A DNA stretch of 20,391 nucleotides from Betaproteobacteria bacterium (GTDB lineage Bacteria; Pseudomonadota; Gammaproteobacteria; Burkholderiales; Usitatibacteraceae), in contig JADJSD010000010.1 of the NCBI GenBank assembly GCA_016711875.1, positions 1 through 20,391 of the forward strand, given 5' to 3'. The notes under the pieces are model-generated. The model was given only the letters and a program-made list of their open reading frames with translations. It was not told where the DNA came from and searched no databases. Below, one piece after another: positions 7,533 to 16,738 of the stretch (position 1 is its first letter; each line of letters begins with the position of its first letter). A program made the position numbers and the translations under genes.

Positions 7533-10500
7533 ACTTCTCCGAGCCCTTCATCCGCCGTCCGGTGATGACGGTGCTGCTCTCGGCCTCGCTGGTCGTGGCC
7601 GGCCTCATCGCCTACGACCTGATCCCCATCGCGGCGCTGCCCAAGTTCGACACGCCCACCATCCAGGTGACGGCGAACCTGCCGGGCGCGAGCCCGGAGA
7701 ACATGGCCTCGTCGGTCGCGACGCCCCTCGAGAAGCAGTTCGCGACGATCTCGGGCGTGAGCGTGATCACCTCCTCGTCGACGCTCGGCAACACGCAGGT
7801 GACGCTCGAGTTCGACCAGGACCGCGACATCGACAAGGCGGCGGTCGACGTGCAGGCCGCGCTCTTCCGGGCGCAGAGGAACCTGCCGATCGAGATGACG
7901 AACCCGCCGTCCTACCGCAAGGTGAACCCGGCGGACGCGCCCATCATCTTCGTCACCCTCACCTCGCCGTCGATGCCGCTGTCGGAGCTCAACGGCTTCG
8001 CGGAGAACCTCATCTCGCCGACGCTCTCGACGCTCTCGGGCGTGGCGCAGGTGAACATCAACGGGCAGAAGCGCTTCGCCGTGCGGGTGAAGGCGCGGCC
8101 GGACGCGCTCGCGATCCGAGGCCTCACGCTCGAGGACATCGCGACGGCGCTGCGCACCGCCAACGCCAACACGCCCGTGGGCACCCTGGAAGGCCCGCGG
8201 CAATCGCTCACGATCCAGGCGAACCGGCAGATGTCGAAGGCGGCCGAGTTCGCGCGCATCATCGTCGCCACCCTGCCGGGCGGGCAGGTGGTGCGCCTCG
8301 AGGACGTGGCCGACGTCGAGGACAGCGTCGAATCCGAGAAGACGGCGAGCTGGGCCAACGGCGAGCGCGCCATCACGCTGTCGATCCAGCGCCAGCCGGA
8401 CGCCAACACCGTCGAGACGGTGGACGCCATCAAGGCCGCCATCCCGGGCCTCGTCGACCAGATGCCGGCTTCGGTGAAGCTCACCATCCGCAACGACCGC
8501 TCGCAGTCGATCCGCGAGGCGATCCACGACGTGAAGGTGACGCTCGCGATCACCATCGGGCTGGTCGTGCTGGTGATCTTCCTCTTCCTGCGCCACCCGA
8601 CGGCGACGCTCATCCCGGTGCTCTCGCTGCCGATCTCGCTGCTGGGCACCATCGCGCTCATGAAGGCGATGGGCTACACGCTGGACAACGTGTCGCTCCT
8701 GGGCATCACGCTCGCCGTGGGCCTGGTGGTCGACGACGCCATCGTGATGCTCGAGAACATCATGCGGCACGTGGAGGAGGGCGAGACGCCGATGCGCGCG
8801 GCGCTCCGCGGTTCGAAGGAGATGGGGTTCACCATCGTCTCCATCTCGCTTTCGCTCGTGGCGGTCTTCATCCCCATCTTCTTCATGCCGGGCGTGATCG
8901 GCGGGCTCTTCCACGAGTTCGCGGTGGTGGTGACGCTCGCGATCCTGGTCTCGGCGGGCGTCTCCCTCACGCTCATCCCGATGCTCGGGGCGCGGTTCCT
9001 GCACCGTACCCGCGAGGACGACCCGTCGCTGCGCTGGACGGCGTGGTTCGAGCGGCTCTTCCGCGCGACGCTCGCCTTCTACGGCCGCACGCTCGAGTGG
9101 TGCCTCGTGCACCGCGGCGGCGTGTTCGCGGTGGCGGGGGCGAGCCTCGTCGCCACGGTCGCCCTCTTCGTCACGATGCCCAAGGGCTTCTTCCCGCAGG
9201 AGGACCTGGGGCAGGTCTCGGTCACGGTGGAAGCCGTCGAGGACATCTCCTTTCCGGCGATGGCCGACCTGCTGCAGCGGGTCGGCAAGACCATCGGGGA
9301 TCACCCGGCCGTGCTGTCGGTCATCGTGAACGCCTCGGACTCGAACCAGGGCCGGCTCTTCATCAACCTGAAGGGGCTGCGCGAGCGCGAGCCGATGAAC
9401 AAGGTCCTCGAGGGCCTGCGGCGCGAGGTGCGCAAGATTCCCGGGGTCGCCGTCTACTTCAATCCCATCCAGAACCTCCGCCTCGGCGGGCGCATCAGCA
9501 AGGCGCGCTACCAGTTCGTCCTGAAGAGCGTGGACGATCGCGGCCTGCAGGAAGGCGCCACCCGCATCATGGCCCTCATGCGCTTGGACGAGGCCTACCG
9601 CGACGTGACGAGCGATTCGCAGCTGCGCGGCCTGCAGGCGCAGCTCAGCATCGACCGGGACAAGGCGAACGCGCTGGGCGTGCAGGTCCAGGACATCCGC
9701 AGCGCCCTCTACAGCGCGTTCGGCGAGCGGCAGGTCTCCACCATCTTCACGGCGACCGACTCCTACGCGGTCATCCTGCAGGCCGGCACCAACGACCGCG
9801 TGGACGAGAGCGCCTTCGGCAAGATCCACCTGCGCGCCAAGGGCGGCGCCCTGGTGCCGCTCACCTCGATCGCGAGCGTGGAGCGCAAGGTGGGCCCGGT
9901 GTCCATCAACCACCAGGGCCAGCTGCAGGCCATCACGATCTCGTTCAACCTCGCGCCCGGCGCCTCCTTGGGCGAGGCCGCGAAGAAGCTGGAGCGGTTC
10001 AAGTCCGAGGCGGGCCTGCCTGCCTCGATCCTCACCGGATGGGGCGGCGACGCGGCCGCCTTCCAGGCCTCGCAGTCGAGCCAGGTGTGGCTCATCATCG
10101 GCGCGCTCCTCGTGATCTACGTGCTGCTGGGCGTGCTCTACGAGAGCTACATCCACCCCATCACCATCCTGGCGGGACTGCCTTCGGCCGCCGTGGGCGC
10201 GCTCGTCACGCTGTGGCTCTTCGGCATGGACATCTCGATCATCGCGGTGATCGGCATCCTGATGCTCATCGGCATCGTGAAGAAGAACGCGATCATGATG
10301 ATCGACTTCGCGCTCGAGGCGCAGCGCACGCGCTCACTCGCCCCGGCCGCGGCCATCCACGAGGCCTGCCTGCTGCGCTTCCGGCCGATCATGATGACGA
10401 CCTCGGCGGCGCTCATGGGCGCCCTGCCGATCGCCCTGGGCCTGGGCGCGGGCGCGGAGCTTCGCCAGCCGCTCGGCCTCGCCGTGGTGGGCGGCCTGCT

Positions 10501-10621
10501 GCTCTCGCAGGCCGTGACGCTCTACATCACGCCCGTCATCTACCTCGCGCTCGACCGCTGGTCGGGCCGCGGGCCGGTGCCGGTGGAGTCGGTGCTGCCC
10601 GGGGGGGCAGCCGCCGATTAG
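7529..10621 (+). CDS. RND efflux pump inner-membrane subunit (HAE1/MdtB-like)
   Basis: A proton-driven drug or metabolite exporter of the HAE1 family, 1030 residues, full length. It begins with GTG (VNFSEPFIRRPVMTVLLSAS) overlapping the adaptor stop. The N-terminal helix is followed by the first periplasmic loop with PLEKQF, ISGV and LEFDQDRDIDKAAVDVQAAL. The central block of helices contains LAVGLVVDDAIVMLENI, whose Asp-Asp pair is the proton-relay motif. A second large periplasmic loop precedes the last helices, which hold IGIVKKNAIMMIDFALEAQR and FRPIMMTTSAALMGALPIAL. No outer-membrane factor gene follows, so the pump must borrow a TolC-like channel encoded elsewhere. The frame is intact across 3 kb, in contrast to the window ends. 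Confidence 0.96.
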   Translation: MNFSEPFIRRPVMTVLLSASLVVAGLIAYDLIPIAALPKFDTPTIQVTANLPGASPENMASSVATPLEKQFATISGVSVITSSSTLGNTQVTLEFDQDRDIDKAAVDVQAALFRAQRNLPIEMTNPPSYRKVNPADAPIIFVTLTSPSMPLSELNGFAENLISPTLSTLSGVAQVNINGQKRFAVRVKARPDALAIRGLTLEDIATALRTANANTPVGTLEGPRQSLTIQANRQMSKAAEFARIIVATLPGGQVVRLEDVADVEDSVESEKTASWANGERAITLSIQRQPDANTVETVDAIKAAIPGLVDQMPASVKLTIRNDRSQSIREAIHDVKVTLAITIGLVVLVIFLFLRHPTATLIPVLSLPISLLGTIALMKAMGYTLDNVSLLGITLAVGLVVDDAIVMLENIMRHVEEGETPMRAALRGSKEMGFTIVSISLSLVAVFIPIFFMPGVIGGLFHEFAVVVTLAILVSAGVSLTLIPMLGARFLHRTREDDPSLRWTAWFERLFRATLAFYGRTLEWCLVHRGGVFAVAGASLVATVALFVTMPKGFFPQEDLGQVSVTVEAVEDISFPAMADLLQRVGKTIGDHPAVLSVIVNASDSNQGRLFINLKGLREREPMNKVLEGLRREVRKIPGVAVYFNPIQNLRLGGRISKARYQFVLKSVDDRGLQEGATRIMALMRLDEAYRDVTSDSQLRGLQAQLSIDRDKANALGVQVQDIRSALYSAFGERQVSTIFTATDSYAVILQAGTNDRVDESAFGKIHLRAKGGALVPLTSIASVERKVGPVSINHQGQLQAITISFNLAPGASLGEAAKKLERFKSEAGLPASILTGWGGDAAAFQASQSSQVWLIIGALLVIYVLLGVLYESYIHPITILAGLPSAAVGALVTLWLFGMDISIIAVIGILMLIGIVKKNAIMMIDFALEAQRTRSLAPAAAIHEACLLRFRPIMMTTSAALMGALPIALGLGAGAELRQPLGLAVVGGLLLSQAVTLYITPVIYLALDRWSGRGPVPVESVLPGGAAAD

Positions 10622-10696
10622 TCCGCGTTGACGCGGATCAGGCCGCGCGGGCCGCGCTGCGCGAAGATGGACTTTTCACCCCCCGCGAGCCGAGCC

Positions 10697-11855
10697 ATGG
10701 CCACGACACGACGTCCCGCTGCGAAGCGGATCCGCAAGAGCGCCCCTTCCGCGACCACCGGGGCGGGCACGGCGAAGCGCGCCCGCCCGGCTTCCGGGCG
10801 CGCCTTGGGACCGCGCCGCACGGCGCAGGGGGACACGCCCCCCGTGCTGGAACCCGCCGCGATCGAGGCGTTCACCGTCGAGCAGGCCGGCGCGGCGGCC
10901 GACGAGAGCACGGTGGGCGCGATCCGCGACCTCCTCGAAGGCACGAGCCCGTCGGATGCCGTGCGCGTGCTCCGCTCCGTGCTCGAGCAACAGCGCGGCC
11001 TGGACAATCTCGCGCGCCGGGCCGCGGACCGCGAGCTCGCCGACAACTGGCAGGAAGGCGGCTACCCCTACAAGAACCTGCTCTCCCGCAAGAGCTACGA
11101 GCGGCAGAAGTACCGCCTGCAGGTGGAACTGCTCAAGCTCCAGGCGTGGGCGAAGGACACGGGCCAGCGCGTCATCGTGCTCTTCGAGGGGCGCGATGCC
11201 GCGGGCAAGGGCGGCACCATCAAGCGTTTCATGGAGCACCTGAACCCCCGCGGCGCGCGCGTGGTGGCGCTCGAGAAGCCCACCGATCGAGGAGCGCGGC
11301 CAGTGGTACTTCCAGCGCTACGTCGAGCACCTGCCGACGGCCGGCGAGATCGTGCTGTTCGACCGCAGCTGGTACAACCGCGCCGGCGTCGAGCGCGTGA
11401 TGGGCTTCTGCACGGAGCACGAATACCAGGAGTTCATGCGGCAGGCGCCGGAGTTCGAGCGCATGCTCGTGCGCCAGGGCATCCATCTCTTCAAGTTCTG
11501 GTTCTCCGTGAGCCGCCGGGAACAGCGCCGCCGGTTCAAGGAGCGCGAGGTGCACCCGCTCAAGCACTGGAAGCTCTCGCCCATCGACAAGGCCTCCCTC
11601 GACAAGTGGGACGACTACACGCGCGCCAAGGAGGCGATGTTCTTCCACACGGACACCACGGACGCGCCGTGGATCGTGATCAAGAGCGATTGCAAGAAGC
11701 GCGCGCGACTGAACACCATGCGCTACCTGCTGCACAAGCTTCCCTATGCGCGCAAGGAACCCGACATCATCGGCTCGGTCGATCCGCTGCTCGTGGGCCG
11801 GGCGCAGGTGATCTTCGAGCGGGGCGAGCAGGTCGCCTCGATGCCTTCGCCGTGA
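10697..11855 (+). CDS. ppk2: Polyphosphate kinase 2 (PPK2 family), one indel
   Basis: PPK2 transfers phosphate from polyphosphate to nucleoside diphosphates (or the reverse). The ATG at 10697 gives a basic N-terminal extension of about 45 residues (ATTRRPAAKRIRKSAPSA and on) before the conserved region; ATG 10667 is an alternative. Conserved motifs are DNWQEGGYPYKNLLSRKSYE, Walker A in VLFEGRDAAGKGGTIKRF, the lid-side NPRGARVVALEKPTD, then WYFQRYVEHLPTAGEIVLFD and RSWYNRAGVERVMGFC. The frame breaks near 11287, just after EKPTD: GATCGAG appears where GATCGCGAG would keep the frame, a lost CG pair. Corrected length is 386 residues. The C-terminus is DPLLVGRAQVIFERGEQV. Motifs fit the class I single-domain type. 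It lies 75 bp after the RND gene. Confidence 0.93.
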
Positions 11856-11868
11856 GCGGAGCGGCCCG

Positions 11869-12627
11869 GTGACCGCGCGCCGCGCGGCGGCGGCGATCGT
11901 CGCCGTCGCGGCGCATGCCGGGACGGCGGGTGCGCAGGCCCCGGGCGGGACGCGCGACTGGCTCGTCGAGCTGAAGCGCCAGAACACCGGTCGCGGAACC
12001 GCCGACGAGTCGACGCGCACGCAGGTGAAGATCGAGCGCGTGCTCGAGGGGCCCTTCGCCTTCGCGCGGCTCGAGCTGCCCTTTCCCGACGCCGACACCG
12101 ATTTCGAAGGCGACGCGTTCGATCCCCGGTTGGGCGACGTGAAGGCGCGGCTTGCCTTCCGGGCGGTGACGGTCGGCGGGCGGGCTTTCACGAGCTACGT
12201 GGAGCTGGCCTTTCCCACGGCCGACCCGGATTCGCTGGGCACCGGCAAGAACCAGTGGCAGGCCGGCGTGCGTACTCGCTGGCCGCTGGGCGCGGGGCCC
12301 GGCGGCACGCAGGCCTCGACCTCGCTGCAGGCGAGCCAGGCCGTCTCGTTCGGTGGCGATGCGGCGCGCAAGGACACCCACCTGACCAAGTTCGAATGGG
12401 ACTGGCGCCTGGACCACCCGGCCGGCCATTTCGCGAAGCTGGTCGCCAAGCCGAACATCGACTGGACGCAGGATGGCAAGACCGGCGCCGTCGCGGAACT
12501 CGAAGGCGGCTGGGCCGTCTCGCGAGACTGGACGCTCATCCTGCTGGGCGGCGGGCTCCTCTGGGGCGAGGGCGTTGGCGGGACCTACGGACGCCGCGTG
12601 GAGATCAAGTCTTCGCTTCGCTTTTGA
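11869..12627 (+). CDS. Exported beta-barrel-like outer-membrane protein of unknown function
   Basis: A 252-residue frame starts with GTG at 11869, 13 bp after the ppk2 stop. Residues 1-24 form a signal peptide (basic TARR, hydrophobic Ala/Val core, cut after AGAQA). The rest alternates polar and hydrophobic residues in short strands separated by Gly/Asp turns (for example FAFARLELPFPDADTDF, TSYVELAFPT, TLILLGGGLLWGEGVGG). It ends in Phe (VEIKSSLRF), the C-terminal signal of BAM-assembled outer-membrane barrels. I do not recognise a specific family. It may be transcribed with ppk2. Its 3' end overlaps the convergent small gene by 23 bp. Confidence 0.75.
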   Translation: MTARRAAAAIVAVAAHAGTAGAQAPGGTRDWLVELKRQNTGRGTADESTRTQVKIERVLEGPFAFARLELPFPDADTDFEGDAFDPRLGDVKARLAFRAVTVGGRAFTSYVELAFPTADPDSLGTGKNQWQAGVRTRWPLGAGPGGTQASTSLQASQAVSFGGDAARKDTHLTKFEWDWRLDHPAGHFAKLVAKPNIDWTQDGKTGAVAELEGGWAVSRDWTLILLGGGLLWGEGVGGTYGRRVEIKSSLRF

Positions 12628-12940
12628 CCGCCGGCGGCGTGCACACCACGATGACGCGTACGCGGTTGGGCGCGGACCGGAGGTTGAACGGCACGGCCGT
12701 GCTCTTGCCGCCCTTCACCGTGACGGTCTTCGTGACGGGGGTGTCGAGGCCCGTGGCGATCGAGGCCTTGCAGGTCGCGTTCGCCTTTTCCTTGCTCACG
12801 AAGGTGACGACGAGCGGCGTGCCGGCCGAGGCCTTCACCTCGATGGCGAGGCCGTTCGTCTTCGCGTCGATCTCGACGGGATAGGTGGCGGCGGCGGGCG
12901 AGGCGGCAAGGCACAGCAGGGCGGCAAGGGCGGATCGCAT
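12605..12940 (-). CDS. Small exported protein of unknown function
   Basis: A 111-residue frame starts at ATG 12940 behind a GAGGAAG ribosome site. It has a clear signal peptide (MRSALAALLCLAASPAAA, cut before TYPVEID). The mature part is about 93 residues, mostly beta-strand in character (GLAIEVKASAGTPLVVTFVS, STAVPFNLRS, RVRVIVVCTPP). It has two Cys (KANATCKAS and VVCTPP) that could form a disulfide. Similar short periplasmic proteins occur widely in Proteobacteria without a settled function. It is divergent from asnS across a 48-bp gap and convergent, with overlap, to the barrel-like protein gene. Confidence 0.7.
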   Translation of the reverse strand: MRSALAALLCLAASPAAATYPVEIDAKTNGLAIEVKASAGTPLVVTFVSKEKANATCKASIATGLDTPVTKTVTVKGGKSTAVPFNLRSAPNRVRVIVVCTPPAVKSEAKT

Positions 12941-12949
12941 GGCTTCCTC

Positions 12950-12955
12950 TAGAAT
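12950..12955 (+). promoter_or_regulatory. Probable -10 element for asnS
   Basis: TAGAAT followed by TGCGG lies 33 nt upstream of the asnS ATG. It repeats the form seen before the M20 peptidase gene (TAGAAT then GGCG), which suggests a house-keeping promoter style in this genome. It sits in the 48-bp divergent gap and overlaps the ribosome-site region of the small exported protein gene on the other strand. Confidence 0.5.
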
Positions 12956-12988
12956 TGCGGTATCGAACCTCTCCCCACAGCTTCCGCC

Positions 12989-14389
<1,401 letters not shown>

Positions 14390-14399
14390 CGGGGCCGCC

Positions 14400-15290
14400 T
14401 TGAAGGACCGATGGGCCGGCTTCGCGCGGGCGCCGGCCTTCGAGTCTGCGCTCGCGTGGTACTTCGTCCTCGTCTGGGGATCGGGCTACGTCGCCACGAA
14501 GGCGGGCTTGGCGGACGCGCCGCCCTTCACCTTCCTGGCGCTTCGCTATGCGTTCGGCCTGTCGCTGCTCGTGCCGGCGATGCTGTGGCTCCGGCCGCGC
14601 TGGCCTTCGTCGCGGGGCGAGTGGGCGCACGTCGTGGTCGCGGGCCTGCTCATGCACGCCGTGAACCTCGGCGGCAGCCACTATGCGCAGTACCTCGGGA
14701 TGACGGCGGGCGTCACGGCGCTCGTCCTGGCCATGCAGCCCCTCGTCACGGCGGTCGTCTCCTCGCGCTTCCTGGGCGAGAGGCTGGGGTCGCGGCAATG
14801 GGCCGGCGTGGCACTCGGGCTCGCGGGCGTGGCGCTCGTCGTGTGGCACAAGGTCGACGTGCGCTCGGTCACGGCGGGAAGCCTCGCGGGGATCTTCATC
14901 TCCCTCGCGGCGGTGACGGCGGGCACGCTCTACCAGCGTACCTTCTGCCCGCACGCGGACCTGCGTTCGGCGGCCCTCGTGCAGTTCGCTGCCTCGTTCG
15001 CCGTGCTCGCGCCCGCGGCCTTGGCGATCGAGGGCTTTCCCGTGCGCTGGAGCGCGTCGCTCGCGCTCTCGATCGCCTACCTGGTCATCGGCTCGTCGAT
15101 CTTCGGGGTGAGCGCGCTGCACACGCTCATGCGGCGCGGGCAGGCGACGCGGGTGACGAGCATGCTGTACCTCACGCCGGTCGTGGCGGTGGCGCTCGAG
15201 GCGCTGTTCTTCGGCGTGGTGCCCACGGCGCTCACGGGGGCCGGCATCGCGATCGCCTGCGCGGGCGTCGCGCTCGTCACGCGGCGGTGA
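14400..15290 (+). CDS. EamA-domain DMT superfamily permease
   Basis: An inner-membrane transporter of the drug/metabolite superfamily with about ten hydrophobic segments in two EamA repeats. The first repeat begins at ALAWYFVLVWGSGYVATKAG, with the typical W-G-S-x-Y-x-x-K motif. The second begins around GSLAGIFISLAAVTAGTLYQ. AVVSSRFLGERL is the conserved end-of-repeat element. The start chosen is TTG at 14400, 10 bp after asnS, giving 296 residues; no better start upstream fits. The close spacing suggests co-transcription with asnS. The substrate (amino acid, metabolite or drug) cannot be told. Confidence 0.88.
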   Translation: MKDRWAGFARAPAFESALAWYFVLVWGSGYVATKAGLADAPPFTFLALRYAFGLSLLVPAMLWLRPRWPSSRGEWAHVVVAGLLMHAVNLGGSHYAQYLGMTAGVTALVLAMQPLVTAVVSSRFLGERLGSRQWAGVALGLAGVALVVWHKVDVRSVTAGSLAGIFISLAAVTAGTLYQRTFCPHADLRSAALVQFAASFAVLAPAALAIEGFPVRWSASLALSIAYLVIGSSIFGVSALHTLMRRGQATRVTSMLYLTPVVAVALEALFFGVVPTALTGAGIAIACAGVALVTRR

Positions 15291-15463
15291 GCGGATCGCA
15301 ACGCTTCACCATGGCATCGCCTCCGCGGCGCGAATGACTCACGGCGAGCGGGTAGGTCCTCGCACCCTCTCGCGAACATTGAAGATGGCTTGACAGGCGG
15401 GCTGCGCGAGCCGAGGATCGGCCGCATTCTTATGCGCGAATAGCGTACGAATATACGTACACC
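15291..15463. other. Intergenic spacer before the catabolic module
   Basis: A 173-bp gap separates the housekeeping block from the IclR-led module. It has an imperfect hairpin just at the DMT stop (15286-15310, no T-tract) and a perfect TTGACA at 15390-15395. A relatively AT-rich tail ends in a near-palindrome directly before the iclR ATG. The -10 partner of TTGACA at 17-bp spacing is poor (GAGGAT), so the promoter call is weak. Confidence 0.4.
15445..15460. promoter_or_regulatory. Candidate IclR operator (16-bp near-palindrome)
   Basis: GTACGAATATACGTAC reads the same on both strands at 14 of 16 positions and ends 3 bp before the ATG of the IclR-type gene. IclR-family dimers bind short palindromes of about this size and often repress their own promoter. 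Protein bound here would block transcription or translation initiation. Binding is inferred, not shown. Confidence 0.45.
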
Positions 15464-16267
15464 ATGGCCGCAACGTCCTCTTCAGTGCCGCGACCCGGCG
15501 CGCCTCAGTCCGTGGACCGCATTTTCGCGATCCTCGACCACCTCGCGAATCGCCGGGAGGGAGACACGCTCGCCAACATGGCACGGTCGGCCAAGGCGCC
15601 GAAGACCAGCCTGGTCGGGCTTCTCGCGGGAATGTCGCAGGCGGGCTATCTGTCCCGGGACGATCGGGGGCGTTACCTGCTGGGGCCGCGAATGCTCTCA
15701 CTTGCCCTGCACGTGGCCTCGCGCTCGGACCTGGCGTCCCTGACGCGACCGATCGTGTCCGACCTGGTGGCGGCGACGGGCGAAACGGTGCTCATCGGAG
15801 TGCTCGCCCCGGAAGGGGACATGGCCATGTACGTCGACAAGGTCGAAAGCGCAAACCCGGTTCGGTACACCGTTTCCCTCGGCGAGCGTCGCGAACTCTA
15901 CTGCACCGCGATCGGCAAGGTTCTCCTCGCCCATCTGCCAAGGCCCCGCCGCGATGCCTATCTGCGCGGGTCGGTGCTGAGACGATTCACGCCTAACACG
16001 CTCGTGAGTCGGAGCCGGCTCAAGCAGGAAATGGATTCGGTCCTCCGCGAGGGCGTGTCGCGAACGCGATCGGAGAGAGTGGCGGGCGCAAGTGCCATGG
16101 CGGTCCCGATATTCGGGGCGGACGGCGATGTCGTCGCGGGCATCACGCTGGCAGGCCCCTCCGACCGAATCGAGGCGCGGCAGGATTTTCTCGAAGCGGC
16201 CTTGCGGGAGGCCGGGCAACGGGCCACCGCGCTACTGGCGGGACGACCCGCCTTACCCTTTCCTTGA
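15464..16267 (+). CDS. IclR family transcriptional regulator
   Basis: A 267-residue intact frame from ATG 15464. The N-terminal winged helix-turn-helix starts at QSVDRIFAILDHLANRREGD and includes the recognition region AKAPKTSLVGLLAGMSQAGY, with the wing YLSRDDRGRYLLGPRML. The C-terminal IclR effector domain (about residues 80-255) contains TGETVLIGVLAPEGDMAMYV, RYTVSLGERRELYCTAIGKV and SAMAVPIFGADGDVVAGITL. These regulators sense small organic acids or aromatics and control neighbouring catabolic genes. It is the first gene of the module, 21 bp before the MaoC gene and on the same strand, so it is probably co-transcribed and autoregulated. Confidence 0.93.
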   Translation: MAATSSSVPRPGAPQSVDRIFAILDHLANRREGDTLANMARSAKAPKTSLVGLLAGMSQAGYLSRDDRGRYLLGPRMLSLALHVASRSDLASLTRPIVSDLVAATGETVLIGVLAPEGDMAMYVDKVESANPVRYTVSLGERRELYCTAIGKVLLAHLPRPRRDAYLRGSVLRRFTPNTLVSRSRLKQEMDSVLREGVSRTRSERVAGASAMAVPIFGADGDVVAGITLAGPSDRIEARQDFLEAALREAGQRATALLAGRPALPFP

Positions 16268-16277
16268 CCCCACGAGC

Positions 16278-16282
16278 AGGAG
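16278..16282 (+). promoter_or_regulatory. Ribosome-binding site supporting a TTG start
   Basis: AGGAG lies 6 nt before TTG at 16289. It decides the start of the MaoC-like gene, because no ATG or GTG occurs nearby in frame before the conserved KTYEEYSIGEKF segment. Confidence 0.7.
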
Positions 16283-16288
16283 AACGCC

Positions 16289-16738
16289 TTGGCGCAGAAA
16301 ACCTACGAAGAGTATTCGATCGGCGAGAAGTTCACGAGCTATGCCAGAACCATGACCGAGGCGGACCTCGTCAACTACACGTGCCTCGCCGGCTTGAAGC
16401 TCCCGCTTTTCATCGACGACGAGTTCTGCAAGAAGCACAGCATCTTCGGAACGCGGGTCTTTCCGGGGCTCATGACGGCCTCGATCGCCGCGGGCATGCT
16501 GGAGGACATCCTCGGCAAGTACACGCTGGCGGCGCTGGGGCTGGACCGCTTCAAGTTCGCCGCGCCGGTGCGGATCGGCGACACCCTGCACTGCGAGATC
16601 ACGGTGGAGGGCATGAAGGACACGTCCGACGGCAAGCGCGGCGTGCTCACGGTACGCATCAGCGTGATGAACCAGAAAGGGGAGACGCCGCTGGAATTCT
16701 GGGGTTCGTTCATGATGCGAAAGGGCGACATCCAGTGA
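16289..16738 (+). CDS. MaoC-like hotdog protein lacking the usual Asp/His catalytic pair
   Basis: A 149-residue protein of the MaoC/R-hydratase hotdog family, whose members add water to trans-2-enoyl-CoA. Typical features are TYEEYSIGEKFTSYARTMTE at the start, FGTRVFPGLMTASIAAGMLE (hot-dog helix), KFAAPVRIGDTLHCEITVEG and a C-terminal strand with NQKGETPLEFWGSF. Where active members have G-D-x-N-P-x-H-x-D, this one has GLKLPLFID (residues 35-43). Asp is replaced by Leu36 and His by Phe41, while the frame and spacing are intact. It may be a structural partner of a catalytic MaoC, or bind acyl-CoA without hydrating it. The start is TTG. Its stop overlaps the GTG of the CoA-transferase. Confidence 0.85.
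   Translation: MAQKTYEEYSIGEKFTSYARTMTEADLVNYTCLAGLKLPLFIDDEFCKKHSIFGTRVFPGLMTASIAAGMLEDILGKYTLAALGLDRFKFAAPVRIGDTLHCEITVEGMKDTSDGKRGVLTVRISVMNQKGETPLEFWGSFMMRKGDIQ

Noticed and set aside
15286..15310. Intrinsic terminator after the DMT permease gene
   Set aside because: The hairpin (GGTGAGCG with CGCTTCACC) has a bulge, overlaps the stop codon and has no T-tract.
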